Source of the DNA: Streptomyces sp. NBC_00457
Lineage (GTDB): Bacteria; Actinomycetota; Actinomycetes; Streptomycetales; Streptomycetaceae
DNA: 64,000 nucleotides
Direction of reading: 5' to 3'
NCBI RefSeq assembly: GCF_036014015.1
Contig: NZ_CP107905.1
Span: forward strand, 8,246,001 to 8,310,000
The translations under genes were made by a program, and so were the position numbers. Shown piece by piece: positions 8,540 through 17,053 of this stretch. Positions within the stretch are counted from its first letter, which is position 1. Each line of letters starts with the position of its first letter. The notes under the pieces are model-generated. The model worked only from the letters and a program-made list of their open reading frames with translations, was not told the origin of the DNA and did not search any database.

Positions 8540-9634
8540 ATGAGCGATCAGGGTGCGGTGCTGCACGTGAAGGGCCGGGTCCTCGTCGGGCCCGACGACG
8601 TCCGCGACGAACTCTGGGTGATCGGCGGGAGGATCTCGTACGACCGTCCCGCCGGCGCCCGTGACGTCCGGACCGTCGAGGGCTGGGCCCTGCCCGGCCT
8701 GGTCGACGCGCACTGCCATGTCGGCCTGGGCCCGCACGGACCGGTCGACGCGGCCGTCGCCGAGAAACAGGCGCTGACGGACCGGGAGGCCGGGACCCTG
8801 CTGATCCGGGACGCCGGCTCGCCCTCGGACACCCGCTGGATCGACGACCGCGAGGACCTGCCGAAGATCATCCGGGCCGGCCGGCACATCGCCCGCACCC
8901 GCCGCTACATCCGCAACTTCGCCCACGAGATCGAACCGGACGACCTGGTCGCCTACGTCGCCCAGGAGGCCCGGCGCGGCGACGGCTGGGTCAAGCTGGT
9001 CGGCGACTGGATCGACCGCGACCTCGGCGATCTGGCGGCGTGCTGGCCGCGGGAGGCGGTGGCGGCGGCGATCGCGGAGGCCCACCGCCTCGGCGCCCGC
9101 GTGACGGCCCACTGCTTCGCCGAGGACTCCCTCCGCGACCTCGTCGAGTCCGGCATCGACTGCATCGAGCACGCGACCGGCCTCACGGACGACCTGATCC
9201 CCCTCTTCGCCGAACGCTCCGTCGCCGTCGTCCCCACCCTCGTCAACATCGCCACCTTCCCCCAACTCGCCGCCGGCGGCGAGACCCGCTACCCCCGCTG
9301 GTCCGCCCACATGCACCGCCTCCACGAACGCCGCTACGACACCGTCCGCAACGCCTACGACGCCGGCATCCCCGTCTACGTCGGCACGGACGCGGGCGGC
9401 TCCCTGGCCCATGGTTTGGTGGCGGGCGAGGTGGCGGAACTGGTCACGGCCGGAATCCCGCCGGTGCAGGCCCTGTCGGCGACGGCGTGGGGGGCGCGGC
9501 GGTGGCTGGGCCGGACGGGTCTGGAGGAGGGCGCACCGGCGGACGTCGTCGTGTACCAAGTGGACCCACGCGCCGACGTACGGGTGCTGGCGGACCCGCG
9601 CACGGTAGTGCTGAACGGGCGCGTCGTCGGCTAG
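8540..9634 (+). CDS. Amidohydrolase family protein
   Basis: A 364-residue metal-dependent hydrolase of the imidazolonepropionase/dipeptidase-like branch. The opening metal pair HCH is in LVDAHCHVGLG, further His ligands are in VTAHCFAE and CIEHATG, and the catalytic Asp is in VGTDAGGSLAHG. It starts 22 bp after the ABC ATPase, so it probably belongs to the same operon and may act on the imported compound, which would argue for an N-acyl or cyclic amino-acid-like ligand. That link is inference. No good ribosome site precedes ATG 8540; a TAGGGT seven bases upstream could drive a leaderless transcript. Confidence 0.85.
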   Translation: MSDQGAVLHVKGRVLVGPDDVRDELWVIGGRISYDRPAGARDVRTVEGWALPGLVDAHCHVGLGPHGPVDAAVAEKQALTDREAGTLLIRDAGSPSDTRWIDDREDLPKIIRAGRHIARTRRYIRNFAHEIEPDDLVAYVAQEARRGDGWVKLVGDWIDRDLGDLAACWPREAVAAAIAEAHRLGARVTAHCFAEDSLRDLVESGIDCIEHATGLTDDLIPLFAERSVAVVPTLVNIATFPQLAAGGETRYPRWSAHMHRLHERRYDTVRNAYDAGIPVYVGTDAGGSLAHGLVAGEVAELVTAGIPPVQALSATAWGARRWLGRTGLEEGAPADVVVYQVDPRADVRVLADPRTVVLNGRVVG

Positions 9635-9770
9635 GGCCGAACGCCGAGTCACGGAAGCCTCTCAGTAACCTGTCCGGAGACAGTACCTCTCTAACTGCTT
9701 GCTCGACGCGGAAGTGGACGCCGGAGGGCCGGCGCACTGACCCTTCTGGTTCTTGGTCAACTACCCGGCA

Positions 9771-10004
9771 TCAAAGCGCTGGGCTTGCACAACGGGCATC
9801 ACTGGCGGTGATGCTGCGTTTGCGTCCAGCCCCAACCGGGCGCGTGCGCTCCGGCGGTGGGGCAGGGGCCGTTGACTCGGCCCCGCGTCGCCACAACTCC
9901 CACGCACGAGCGCGGATGTTGCGGGAGCCGTTCCGGTCTGCGTGATCAACGAACCCGCAGCTCCGGCAAACGAATCGGGCCTGCGAGACCCGGTTCGAGC
10001 CGTA
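9771..10004 (-). pseudogene. Remnant of an IS200/IS605-type tnpB (C-terminal zinc ribbon and RuvC end)
   Basis: The minus-strand frame encodes NRVSQARFVCRSCGF followed by VDHADRNGSRNIRARAWE, which is the second half of the TnpB zinc ribbon with the last RuvC acidic motif (ADRN). The remaining TnpB body and the first CxxC pair are absent, and no TnpA is nearby. Only about the last 77 codons survive. A 6-bp hairpin (9719-9734) lies beyond the stop, where the omega-RNA and element end would be in an intact copy. Confidence 0.75.
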
Positions 10005-10522
10005 CGGGCGAGGGCGGCTGCAGGGCCAGCCGATGGCATTCGGAATGGCGGATGACTCTGTGAGCTGAGGGCCAGGTGAAGGAAGGAGGAGAAGCCGATT
10101 GGCGGGTTGGGGGAGGCGTCGTCCAGTCAGACCCACGTTGCCCGCGTCCAGGTTGCTCGTCAGAGGGGACCGGCGCCGGTGTTCTTGGCCGGGCAGGATC
10201 GGTGCGTTCGCTGTTGGGGTGCCAGCCTTCTCGGGGGTCGCTGGCAGGAGCCAAAGAGAAGGATGAGTTCCGGACTTGACGGAGCGTGACGGTCCGGTGC
10301 GTCGACTCGTTGAGCATTTTCGCTCGCGCTCCCGGTGCCGAGCGCGACCCGCGGCCAAACGACGGTGATCGGGTGAAGTCGTGGAACACCCGTGCCGAGT
10401 GATTCGAAAGCGTTCACGGAAAACGCACGTTGGGGTGAAGTGGCACCGGAATGCCGTCGGTTCACTCTCAGTGCGTAATCCTTGCCGGGTCCCAAGCCTG
10501 TCTCTTCTGGGGGTCCCCCACC
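10005..10522. other. Non-coding stretch between TnpB remnant and LAETG gene
   Basis: About 520 bp without a credible gene. Frames here lack Streptomyces codon bias and no conserved domain is visible. The sequence is less GC-biased at codon third positions than its neighbours and is probably decayed insertion-element DNA plus the promoter of the next gene. A short palindrome TGGGGG-T-CCCCCA lies at about 10508-10520. Confidence 0.5.
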
Positions 10523-11428
10523 TTGAACGGCACCAACTTCCGTATGCCCGCACGGCGTTTCGCCACCGTCGCGACGGCCACCGCCCTGGCCGCCGGTCCC
10601 GCCGCCCTGGCCGGCGCGGGGCCCGCCCACGCGACCGACGAGGGCCGTGCCAACGCCGTCGTCCTGCGCACCGGGCTCGATGTGTCCCTGCTCAACAAGA
10701 CCGTGAACGTCCCCCTTACCGTCTCCCTCAACGAGGTGCGGGCGCCCCAGAGCGCCGAGAAGGCCGCGCTCACCGCCAAGTTGAACGGCGTCGAGGGCGG
10801 ACAGCCGATCCAGGTGCTGCAAGCCGACGCGGCGGCGGCGAAGGCGACCGTCGCCGACGGCACGGCGCAGGCCTCCACCGACCTCGCCCACGCCAAGGTC
10901 CATGTCCCCGGCCTGCCGCTGCTGTCGCTCATCGAGCTCGAGGGCGTGACGTCGAAGGCCACCTGCGAGGCCGGCGAGAAGCCGAGCGCCTCCTCCAACC
11001 TGCTGGGCGCCGTCACCGTACTGGGCAAGAAGGTCACGGTGTCCACCGGCGGCACGACGGACGTGAAGGTGCCCGGCGTCGGCGAGGTCAGGCTGGATCT
11101 GTCGAAGACGGAGACGACGTCCCGTACGGCGGCCGCCACCGCCCTCGAACTCACCGTCTCCGTCAACCCGTTGAAGCTCAACGTGGCCGAAGTGACCGGC
11201 ACGCTCACCCTCGCCGAGGCGACCTGCGAGGCACCGGCGGCACCCGCCGCGTCCACCGCCCCGAGCGAGGACCCGGCGGCCGACGTGAAGCCCCAAGGCG
11301 CCCCGGCCGAGGACGGGTTGGCCGAGACCGGCGGCAACTCGGCGACCCCGTACCTCGCGGCCGGAGCGATCGCCTTGGTCGTGGCGGGCGGCGGTGCGGT
11401 GGTGCTGTCACGCCGTCGCCGGAGCTGA
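10523..11428 (+). CDS. Secreted LAETG cell-wall-anchored protein (sortase substrate)
   Basis: A secreted protein of about 301 residues. A signal peptide (RRFATVATATALAAGPAALAGAGPAHA) is followed by a repetitive, mostly beta-rich ectodomain with two Cys, a Pro/Ala-rich wall spacer and the sorting signal LAETGG. A hydrophobic segment and RRRRS tail finish the protein. Class E sortases of Streptomyces cleave LAxTG and attach the protein to peptidoglycan. The ectodomain function is unknown. TTG 10523 is chosen over ATG 10544 because a G-rich site lies upstream; either start leaves a workable signal peptide. Confidence 0.85.
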   Translation: MNGTNFRMPARRFATVATATALAAGPAALAGAGPAHATDEGRANAVVLRTGLDVSLLNKTVNVPLTVSLNEVRAPQSAEKAALTAKLNGVEGGQPIQVLQADAAAAKATVADGTAQASTDLAHAKVHVPGLPLLSLIELEGVTSKATCEAGEKPSASSNLLGAVTVLGKKVTVSTGGTTDVKVPGVGEVRLDLSKTETTSRTAAATALELTVSVNPLKLNVAEVTGTLTLAEATCEAPAAPAASTAPSEDPAADVKPQGAPAEDGLAETGGNSATPYLAAGAIALVVAGGGAVVLSRRRRS

Positions 11429-11457
11429 CCGGCTAGCGGTTTTCATCATGCGGGTGC

Positions 11458-12510
11458 TCAGGGACCGGCAAGCGCCTGGCGCAGGGCGTGGAGGAAGGAG
11501 TCGACCGTGCTGCGGTCCCGTACGGCCAGCCGCAGCCACTCCTCGTCCAGACCCGGGAAAGTGTCTCCGCGCCGCACCGCGAACCCCAGCGCGCGCAGCC
11601 GTCGCCGTACGGCGGCCGCGTGCGCCAGGCGTATGAGGACGAAGGGCCCCTCGGCGGGCGCCACGACCCGCAGTCCGTCGAACTCCCTCAGCCCGGCGAC
11701 CAGATGGGCCCGGTCGGCGGCGATGCGGTGCGCCGCGTGGGCCGCCTCCGCGAGCGCCTGAGGCTCCACGCAGGCCTGTGCCGCGGCCAGCGCGGGTGTG
11801 GACACCGGCCAGAGCGGCTGGGCCCGCTCCAGGTCGGCGATGGTCTCCGGGGCGGCGAGCACGTAGCCGATGCGCAGGCCCGCCAGACCCCACGTCTTGG
11901 TCAGACTGCGCAGGACGACCAGTCCCGGTACGTCCGTCCGCCCGGCCAGCGCCTCCTGCTCATCCGGCACGGCGTCCATGAACGCCTCGTCGACCACCAA
12001 CGTCCGTCCGGGACGGACGAGTTCGGCGATCGTGCCGGCCGGATGCAGCACCGAGGTGGGGTTGGTCGGATTGCCGATCACCACCAGGTCGGCCTCCTCC
12101 GGTACGGCGGCCGGGTCAAGCCGGAAGTCGTCCTCCGGCCGGAGCAGCACCCGGTCGACGGTGTGGCCGGCGTCCCGCAGCGCGGCCTCTGGTTCCGTGA
12201 ACTGCGGGTGCACGACGACCGGCTGACGCACCTTCAGCGCCCGCGCCAGCAGCACGAACGCTTCGGCGGCCCCCGCGGTCAGCAGCACCCGGTCCGGGGC
12301 GACCCCATGCCGTGCCGCCACCGCCGCCCGCGCGGCCCGCCCGTCCGGGTAGGCCGCGAGGGAGGTCAGTGACTCGGCGATCCGGGCGCGCAGCCACGCC
12401 GGGGGAGTGTCGGCGCGGACATTGACCGCAAGGTCCACGAGGGCCGATCCGTCGTCGCGCACCTCGGCGTCACCGTGGTGCCGCAGATCGTGGCCGCCGT
12501 CAGTGTGCAT
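11458..12510 (-). CDS. cobC: PLP-dependent aminotransferase-like cobalamin protein (Rv2231c/CobC type)
   Basis: A fold-type I PLP enzyme of 350 residues related to histidinol-phosphate aminotransferase. It has LLTAGAAEAFVLLARAL, VIGNPTNPTSVL, VVDEAFMDAVP and Schiff-base Lys in LRSLTKTWGLAGLRIGY. In the cobalamin pathway this type is proposed to supply the aminopropanol arm (threonine-phosphate decarboxylase role). It overlaps cbiX by 11 bp and is last in its operon. It may instead be an aminotransferase of undefined substrate. Confidence 0.85.
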   Translation of the reverse strand: MHTDGGHDLRHHGDAEVRDDGSALVDLAVNVRADTPPAWLRARIAESLTSLAAYPDGRAARAAVAARHGVAPDRVLLTAGAAEAFVLLARALKVRQPVVVHPQFTEPEAALRDAGHTVDRVLLRPEDDFRLDPAAVPEEADLVVIGNPTNPTSVLHPAGTIAELVRPGRTLVVDEAFMDAVPDEQEALAGRTDVPGLVVLRSLTKTWGLAGLRIGYVLAAPETIADLERAQPLWPVSTPALAAAQACVEPQALAEAAHAAHRIAADRAHLVAGLREFDGLRVVAPAEGPFVLIRLAHAAAVRRRLRALGFAVRRGDTFPGLDEEWLRLAVRDRSTVDSFLHALRQALAGP

Positions 12511-13420
12511 GGGCGTGTCCGCCGTGATGGTGGTGACCGTGATGGTGGTGGCCGTCGTCGTCGGGGTGGAAGTGCGGCTGCTGCGGCAGACCCACCTTGT
12601 CCTCGAAGCCGGGCAGTGCGATGCGGTAGACGCAGGAGTCGCAGTTCATGCGCAGATCGCCCTTGACGGCCTCCTCGTACCGCTCCATCACCAGATCGAG
12701 CAGCTCCGGCTCCGGGCCGATGACCTCGGCCGACCGCACCTCGATCTCGGGGTACGCGGCGGCCCAGCCCTCGGTCTGCTGCTTGACCCGGTCCGGCAGG
12801 ATGCCGGTGAACAGGAAGTAGGGCAGGACGACGATCCGCCGCGCGCCCAGCTTCACGCACCGCTCGAGCCCGCTCGGCACGTCGGGCGCGGCCAGCGACA
12901 CGAACGCCGTCTCCACGCCCGCGTATCCGCGCCCCTCCCACAGCAGCCGGGCCGCCTTGTGCACCTCGGCGTTGGCGTCGGGGTCCGTGGACCCCCGCCC
13001 GACCAGCAGCACGGTGACGTCCGCCCGGTCCTGGGGCCGGCGCCCGCCCAGGGCCTCGTCCAGCCGCCGCTCCAGCACGTTCAGCAGCGCCGGGTGCGGG
13101 CCCAGGGGACGGCCGTAGGTGTACGAGATCCCCGGGTGCCGTTCCTTCTCGCGGGCCAGCGCCGCCGGGATGTCCCCCTTGGCGTGCCCGGCGGACACCA
13201 GCATCAGCGGAACGGCGGCGAACCGCTGTACCCCCCGCTCCACCAGCTCGGTCACCGCGTCGCCGAGCGGCGGCGGGGACAGCTCGATGAAGCCGCCCGC
13301 GACCGGCAGTTCGGGGTGGCGGAGCCCCAACTCCCGTACGAAGTCGCGGAACGCCTCGGCTCCGGCGTCGTCCCGGGTGCCGTGGCCGGCGATGAGCAGG
13401 GCGGGCGGCGCGGTGGTCAC
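12500..13420 (-). CDS. cbiX: Sirohydrochlorin chelatase CbiX with His-rich tail
   Basis: A two-domain CbiX of 306 residues that inserts cobalt (or another divalent metal) into sirohydrochlorin. The N-terminal chelatase half has LLIAGHGTRDDAG and PLMLVSAGHAKGDIP; the second half has VLLVGRGSTDPDANAEV and LPYFLFTG. A cysteine cluster follows (MNCDSCVYR). The tail from about residue 280 is a metal-storage-like run of histidines (HHHHGHHHHGGHAHAH). ATG 13420 overlaps the cobH stop. Confidence 0.93.
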   Translation of the reverse strand: MTTAPPALLIAGHGTRDDAGAEAFRDFVRELGLRHPELPVAGGFIELSPPPLGDAVTELVERGVQRFAAVPLMLVSAGHAKGDIPAALAREKERHPGISYTYGRPLGPHPALLNVLERRLDEALGGRRPQDRADVTVLLVGRGSTDPDANAEVHKAARLLWEGRGYAGVETAFVSLAAPDVPSGLERCVKLGARRIVVLPYFLFTGILPDRVKQQTEGWAAAYPEIEVRSAEVIGPEPELLDLVMERYEEAVKGDLRMNCDSCVYRIALPGFEDKVGLPQQPHFHPDDDGHHHHGHHHHGGHAHAH

Positions 13421-14019
13421 TGTTTCTCCTCGGATGGCGAATCGGATGGCGAAGCGGGGTGGTACAGCAGGGCGTTGAGCGCGGCGGCGGCGACCGCCGA
13501 ACCGCCCTTCTCGGACACGTTGCTGACAGCGGGCAGCCCGCTCTCGCGCAACGCGGCCTTGGACTCGGTCGCGCCGACGAAGCCGACGGGCAGACCGATG
13601 ACGAGCGCGGGGGAGGCGTCCAGCGTCAGGAGCTCCTCCAGCGCGGTGGGCGCGTTGCCGATGACCCAGAGGGCACCCGGACCGACCTGCTCGTAGGCGA
13701 GCCGGATCGCATGGGCCGAACGGGTCAGCCCCGGCCCGGCCTCGGCGTCCTTGAGCCGGCAGACGGTCTCACGCCGGGTGATCCCGGCGGCCACCATCTC
13801 GACGTCGACGACGACGGGCGCCCCGGCGTGCAGCGCCGCGTGCGCCTTCTCCAGCTCGCCCTCGTCCATGACGAGATCGGTCGCGTAGTCGAGATCGGCG
13901 GCGGAGTGGATGACCCGCTCCACCACCGCCCGGGTCAGCGGCGGGAAGTGCGAGGTGTCCAGGCGGGCGCGCAGCCGCCGGTAGGACTCCTCCTCGATGG
14001 GGTGGACCACACGGTTCAC
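13417..14019 (-). CDS. cobH: Precorrin-8X methylmutase
   Basis: A 200-residue CobH/CbiC that moves the C11 methyl to C12, forming hydrogenobyrinate. IEEESYRRLRARLD at the start, RVIHSAADLDYA with the catalytic His, and NAPTALEELL and GLPVGFVGATESK later are family landmarks. GTG 14019 overlaps the cobJ stop (GTGA) and its own stop overlaps the cbiX ATG. Normal length. Confidence 0.95.
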   Translation of the reverse strand: MNRVVHPIEEESYRRLRARLDTSHFPPLTRAVVERVIHSAADLDYATDLVMDEGELEKAHAALHAGAPVVVDVEMVAAGITRRETVCRLKDAEAGPGLTRSAHAIRLAYEQVGPGALWVIGNAPTALEELLTLDASPALVIGLPVGFVGATESKAALRESGLPAVSNVSEKGGSAVAAAALNALLYHPASPSDSPSEEKQ

Positions 14020-15695
14020 TCGGCGCCCTCCTGAGGTGCCTGCCAGCGGTAGCCGCGCGGCGTCACCATGCGGCCCGCGATCTCGCGGGTCGCCGTGTTG
14101 CCCACGGTCACGACGGTCATCATGTCGACCGTCGCCGGATCCAGGGCGGCGAGGGTCGTCAGCCGGCCGGACTCGTCCGGCCGTGAGGCGTTGCGTACGA
14201 CTCCGACCGGTGTCGTCCCCGCCCGGTGCTCGGCGAGGATCGCGAGCGCCTTCGGCAGCTGCCAGTCGCGGCCCCGGCTGCGCGGGTTGTAGAACGTCAC
14301 GACGATGTCCGCCTCGGCCGCTGCCCGCACCCGCCGCTCGATGATCTCCCAGGGCGTGTGCAGGTCGGACAGGCTGATCGACACATGGTCGTGGCCGAGC
14401 GGTGCCCCGAGGATCGCGGCGGCGGCGAGCGCCGCGGTCACGCCGGGTACGCCGACGACGTCGATGTCGTCGGAGGCCTCCGCGAGCGCGGGGGAGGCCA
14501 TCGCGTACACGCCCGCGTCCCCGCTGCCGATCAGCGCGACGGCCTGCCCGCGCCGGGCTTCGGCGACCGCGGTCCGCGCCCGCTCCTCCTCCGCACCGAG
14601 CCCCGACTCCAGCACCCGGGTGCCGGGCCGCAGCAGATCGCGGATCTGGTCGACGTACTGGTCCAGGCCGACGAGCACGGCGGCGCGCTGGAGTTCGGCC
14701 TTCGCCCGCGGGGTGAGCAGATCCCGGGCGCCGGGTCCGAGCCCGACCACCGCGAGACGCCCGCGCGCGGGGCGTCGTACGACCGCACACGTGACCATCG
14801 CCGACTTCCGCTTCGGCACGAGCAGTTCACCGCCGCCGACGAGGGCCGACGCCTCCGCGACGGAGGGGGTGCCGACGGCGGCGAGCGGCGCGTCGGAGGG
14901 GTTGGGCACCTCGACCGCGGCCAGCTCCTCGGCCGAGTACGTCACCAGCGGCACCCCGAGCCGCTCGGCCGCCGCGACGATGCCGGGCTCCTCGGCCTTG
15001 GCGTCGACGGTGGCGAGTTCGGCGATGCTACGACCGGACAGCCCCGCCTCCCGCAACGTGCCCTCGATGAGCCCGAGCACCTCGTCGACGGGAGCGTTCC
15101 GCGAGGCGCCGACCCCGACGACGAGGGACGGCGGACGCAGCACGACCTCGCGCTCGGCGGGCTCGACCGTGCGATCGGTGACACGGATCGTGTACGCACC
15201 CCGCGCTGCCACGGGGAGCGGGGGCAGCGGCCACGGCACCTCGGCGACGAGGGCGACGGGTTCACCGTCCAGCAGGGCGCGGGAGACCGCGGGTACGGCC
15301 CCCTCCACCGGAAGCCCGAGCGTGTCGAGGCCCGGCAGCCCGACGGCATCGGTGGCCGTGGTCACCACGGGCCGCGCGCCGAGCAACTCACCGACTTCCA
15401 GAGCGAGTTCATTCGCCCCGCCCTCATGCCCGCCGACCAGCGAAACAGCGAACCGCCCGCCCTCGTCGACGCACACCACACCCGGATCGGCCCGCTTGTC
15501 CGACAGCAGCGGAGCGACCAGCCGCACCACCGCCCCCGTGGCCAGAAAACACACCAGCTGCTCGCACTCCGCGAACGCGGCCCGTACGGCGTCCCCGACC
15601 GGGCCGTCGTACACCCGAGTCCGCTCCGGCCAGGCCGCAGCCAGCCGGTCCCGCGCAGCCGCGCCCGCCGCGGTGGCGGAAATGAGGCCGATCAC
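14016..15695 (-). CDS. cobJ: Fused CbiG (cobalt-precorrin-5A hydrolase) and CobJ (precorrin-3B C17-methyltransferase)
   Basis: A bifunctional protein of 559 residues. Residues 1 to about 315 are CbiG-like (CFLATGAVVRLVAPLLSDK, VVGGHEGGANELA-like segment, VVGVGASRNAPVDEV). Residues from about 325 are a CobJ SAM methyltransferase (LAVVGLGPGARDLLTPRA, LIGSGDAGVYAMA, VTFYNPRSRGRDWQLPKAL). This fusion is standard in actinobacteria. GTG 15695 overlaps the cbiET stop; the longer frame only adds antisense of that gene's tail. Confidence 0.93.
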   Translation of the reverse strand: MIGLISATAAGAAARDRLAAAWPERTRVYDGPVGDAVRAAFAECEQLVCFLATGAVVRLVAPLLSDKRADPGVVCVDEGGRFAVSLVGGHEGGANELALEVGELLGARPVVTTATDAVGLPGLDTLGLPVEGAVPAVSRALLDGEPVALVAEVPWPLPPLPVAARGAYTIRVTDRTVEPAEREVVLRPPSLVVGVGASRNAPVDEVLGLIEGTLREAGLSGRSIAELATVDAKAEEPGIVAAAERLGVPLVTYSAEELAAVEVPNPSDAPLAAVGTPSVAEASALVGGGELLVPKRKSAMVTCAVVRRPARGRLAVVGLGPGARDLLTPRAKAELQRAAVLVGLDQYVDQIRDLLRPGTRVLESGLGAEEERARTAVAEARRGQAVALIGSGDAGVYAMASPALAEASDDIDVVGVPGVTAALAAAAILGAPLGHDHVSISLSDLHTPWEIIERRVRAAAEADIVVTFYNPRSRGRDWQLPKALAILAEHRAGTTPVGVVRNASRPDESGRLTTLAALDPATVDMMTVVTVGNTATREIAGRMVTPRGYRWQAPQEGAE

Positions 15696-17053
15696 TGGGC
15701 AACTCCCTTGGTTTCGTTGGGCACTTGAGGCGCTTGGGGTACTTGAAGCCTGACGCCCCACAGCAGGAAAACGGGATTGGTCGCCGCGAGCCGGGTCACA
15801 TCACCCGGCAGTGGCGCCAGCCGGGACGACTGCAGCAGAACGCCGTCGCAGGAGAACCCGGCCGCGGTGAGCGCCTCGCGCACCGCCGGGACCCGGTCAA
15901 GGGCGGCCATCGCGACGACCACCGCCCGCCGCGCCCGCCGCGCACACGCGGTGACGATGTCCGGCAGATCGCCCCCGCCCCCACCCACGAACACCGCGTC
16001 GGGATCGTCGAGTCCGGACAGCACGCCCGGCGCGCTCCCGTGGAGAACCTGGACGTCCACCCCGTGTGCGGCGGCGTTCGCGCGGATCCGCTCGACGCTG
16101 TCCCCGGTCTTCTCGACGGCGACGACGGCGGCCCCGAGCCGCGCGCACTCGACGGCCACGGAACCGGAGCCCGCGCCGACGTCCCAGACCAGATCACCGA
16201 GGCGCGGCCCGAGCCGGGCCAGCGCCAGTGCCCGTACCTCGAACTTGGTGATCATCGAGTCGCGGTGCGCGAACTCGCCCTCGTCCAGCGCCCATCGGTC
16301 GGGCCCGACCCCGGGCCCGGCGACCGTACGCAGACCGGCTGCCGGCCGCGGGTCCGTCGTGGCTGGTCGAGCGGTTCGGCAGCGCCCCGAAGGGGCGCGG
16401 GGAACTGCGCGACCAGCCCCCACCGGCCCGCGGGTGCACGCCGGGAACCGCGCTTCGTCCAGGCACAGCACCACACTCACCGCCGTCCCCCAGTCACGCG
16501 CGGCGGCCTCACGCGGCGTCACCCGCTCCACCCGCTCCCGCTCGGGGTCGCCCAGCGCGGACGCGACGACGAGGACGCGCTCACTGTGCAGCAGGGCTGC
16601 CCCCAGCTCGGCCGGACCGGCGCCGGGCCCGGTCAGCACCGCGACCTTCGCATGCGCCCGGCACACATTCACCGCCGTCCGCACCTCCCGCCCGTGCGCG
16701 CTGACCACCACCGCGTCGTCCCACGTCAGCCCGGCCCGCGCGAAGGCGGCGGCCACGGAGGACACGCCCGGCCGGATGTCGAGCAGCCCGGCACCGAAGC
16801 GCTCGGCCAGCACCCGCACGATCCCGAAGAACCCGGGGTCGCCGGAGGCCAGCACGACGACCGGCGCCTGCTTGGCGACGTACGCCTCGATCCGGTCCAG
16901 CGCGGGCGCCAGGGGACCGAGCACGACCTGCTCGGCGCCCGACGGCAGCCGTACGGCGTCGAGATGCCGCCGCCCGCCGACCACCAGCTCCGCGGCGCCG
17001 AGGATGTCCTCGGGAGGCGGCGCCCCCGTCCCCGTACCGACGACCGTGATCAT
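15692..17053 (-). CDS. cobL: CbiE-CbiT fusion, precorrin-6Y C5,15-methyltransferase (decarboxylating), with repeat-derived linker
   Basis: A 453-residue protein. CbiE occupies residues 1 to about 200 (VVLASGDPGFFGIVRVLAERFG, DIRPGVSSVAAAFARAG). CbiT follows from about 255 (GDLVWDVGAGSGSVAVECARLG, DAVFVGGGGGDLPDIV). It methylates C5 and C15 and decarboxylates. Between them, residues of about 205-240 are encoded by a dispersed Streptomyces repeat inserted in frame (Arg/Pro-rich, GRAVPRAPSGR). Both domains otherwise look complete. ATG 17053 overlaps the cobM stop. Confidence 0.93.
   Translation of the reverse strand: MITVVGTGTGAPPPEDILGAAELVVGGRRHLDAVRLPSGAEQVVLGPLAPALDRIEAYVAKQAPVVVLASGDPGFFGIVRVLAERFGAGLLDIRPGVSSVAAAFARAGLTWDDAVVVSAHGREVRTAVNVCRAHAKVAVLTGPGAGPAELGAALLHSERVLVVASALGDPERERVERVTPREAAARDWGTAVSVVLCLDEARFPACTRGPVGAGRAVPRAPSGRCRTARPATTDPRPAAGLRTVAGPGVGPDRWALDEGEFAHRDSMITKFEVRALALARLGPRLGDLVWDVGAGSGSVAVECARLGAAVVAVEKTGDSVERIRANAAAHGVDVQVLHGSAPGVLSGLDDPDAVFVGGGGGDLPDIVTACARRARRAVVVAMAALDRVPAVREALTAAGFSCDGVLLQSSRLAPLPGDVTRLAATNPVFLLWGVRLQVPQAPQVPNETKGVAQ
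16357..16420. repeat. Dispersed hairpin repeat, copy inside cbiET coding sequence
   Basis: GTCGTGGCTGGTC at the left, a GCGCCCC-GAA-GGGGCGC hairpin and the tail GGGGAACTGCGCGACCAGCC. The same core recurs at 35927, 42924, 59506 and 60958. This copy is in frame in the domain linker of CbiET. Confidence 0.85.

Noticed and set aside
9771..10553. Intact TnpB-like nuclease gene
   Set aside because: Only the extreme C-terminal motifs match; the remaining 180 or so codons of the frame show no TnpB similarity and lack the other RuvC acidic residues.
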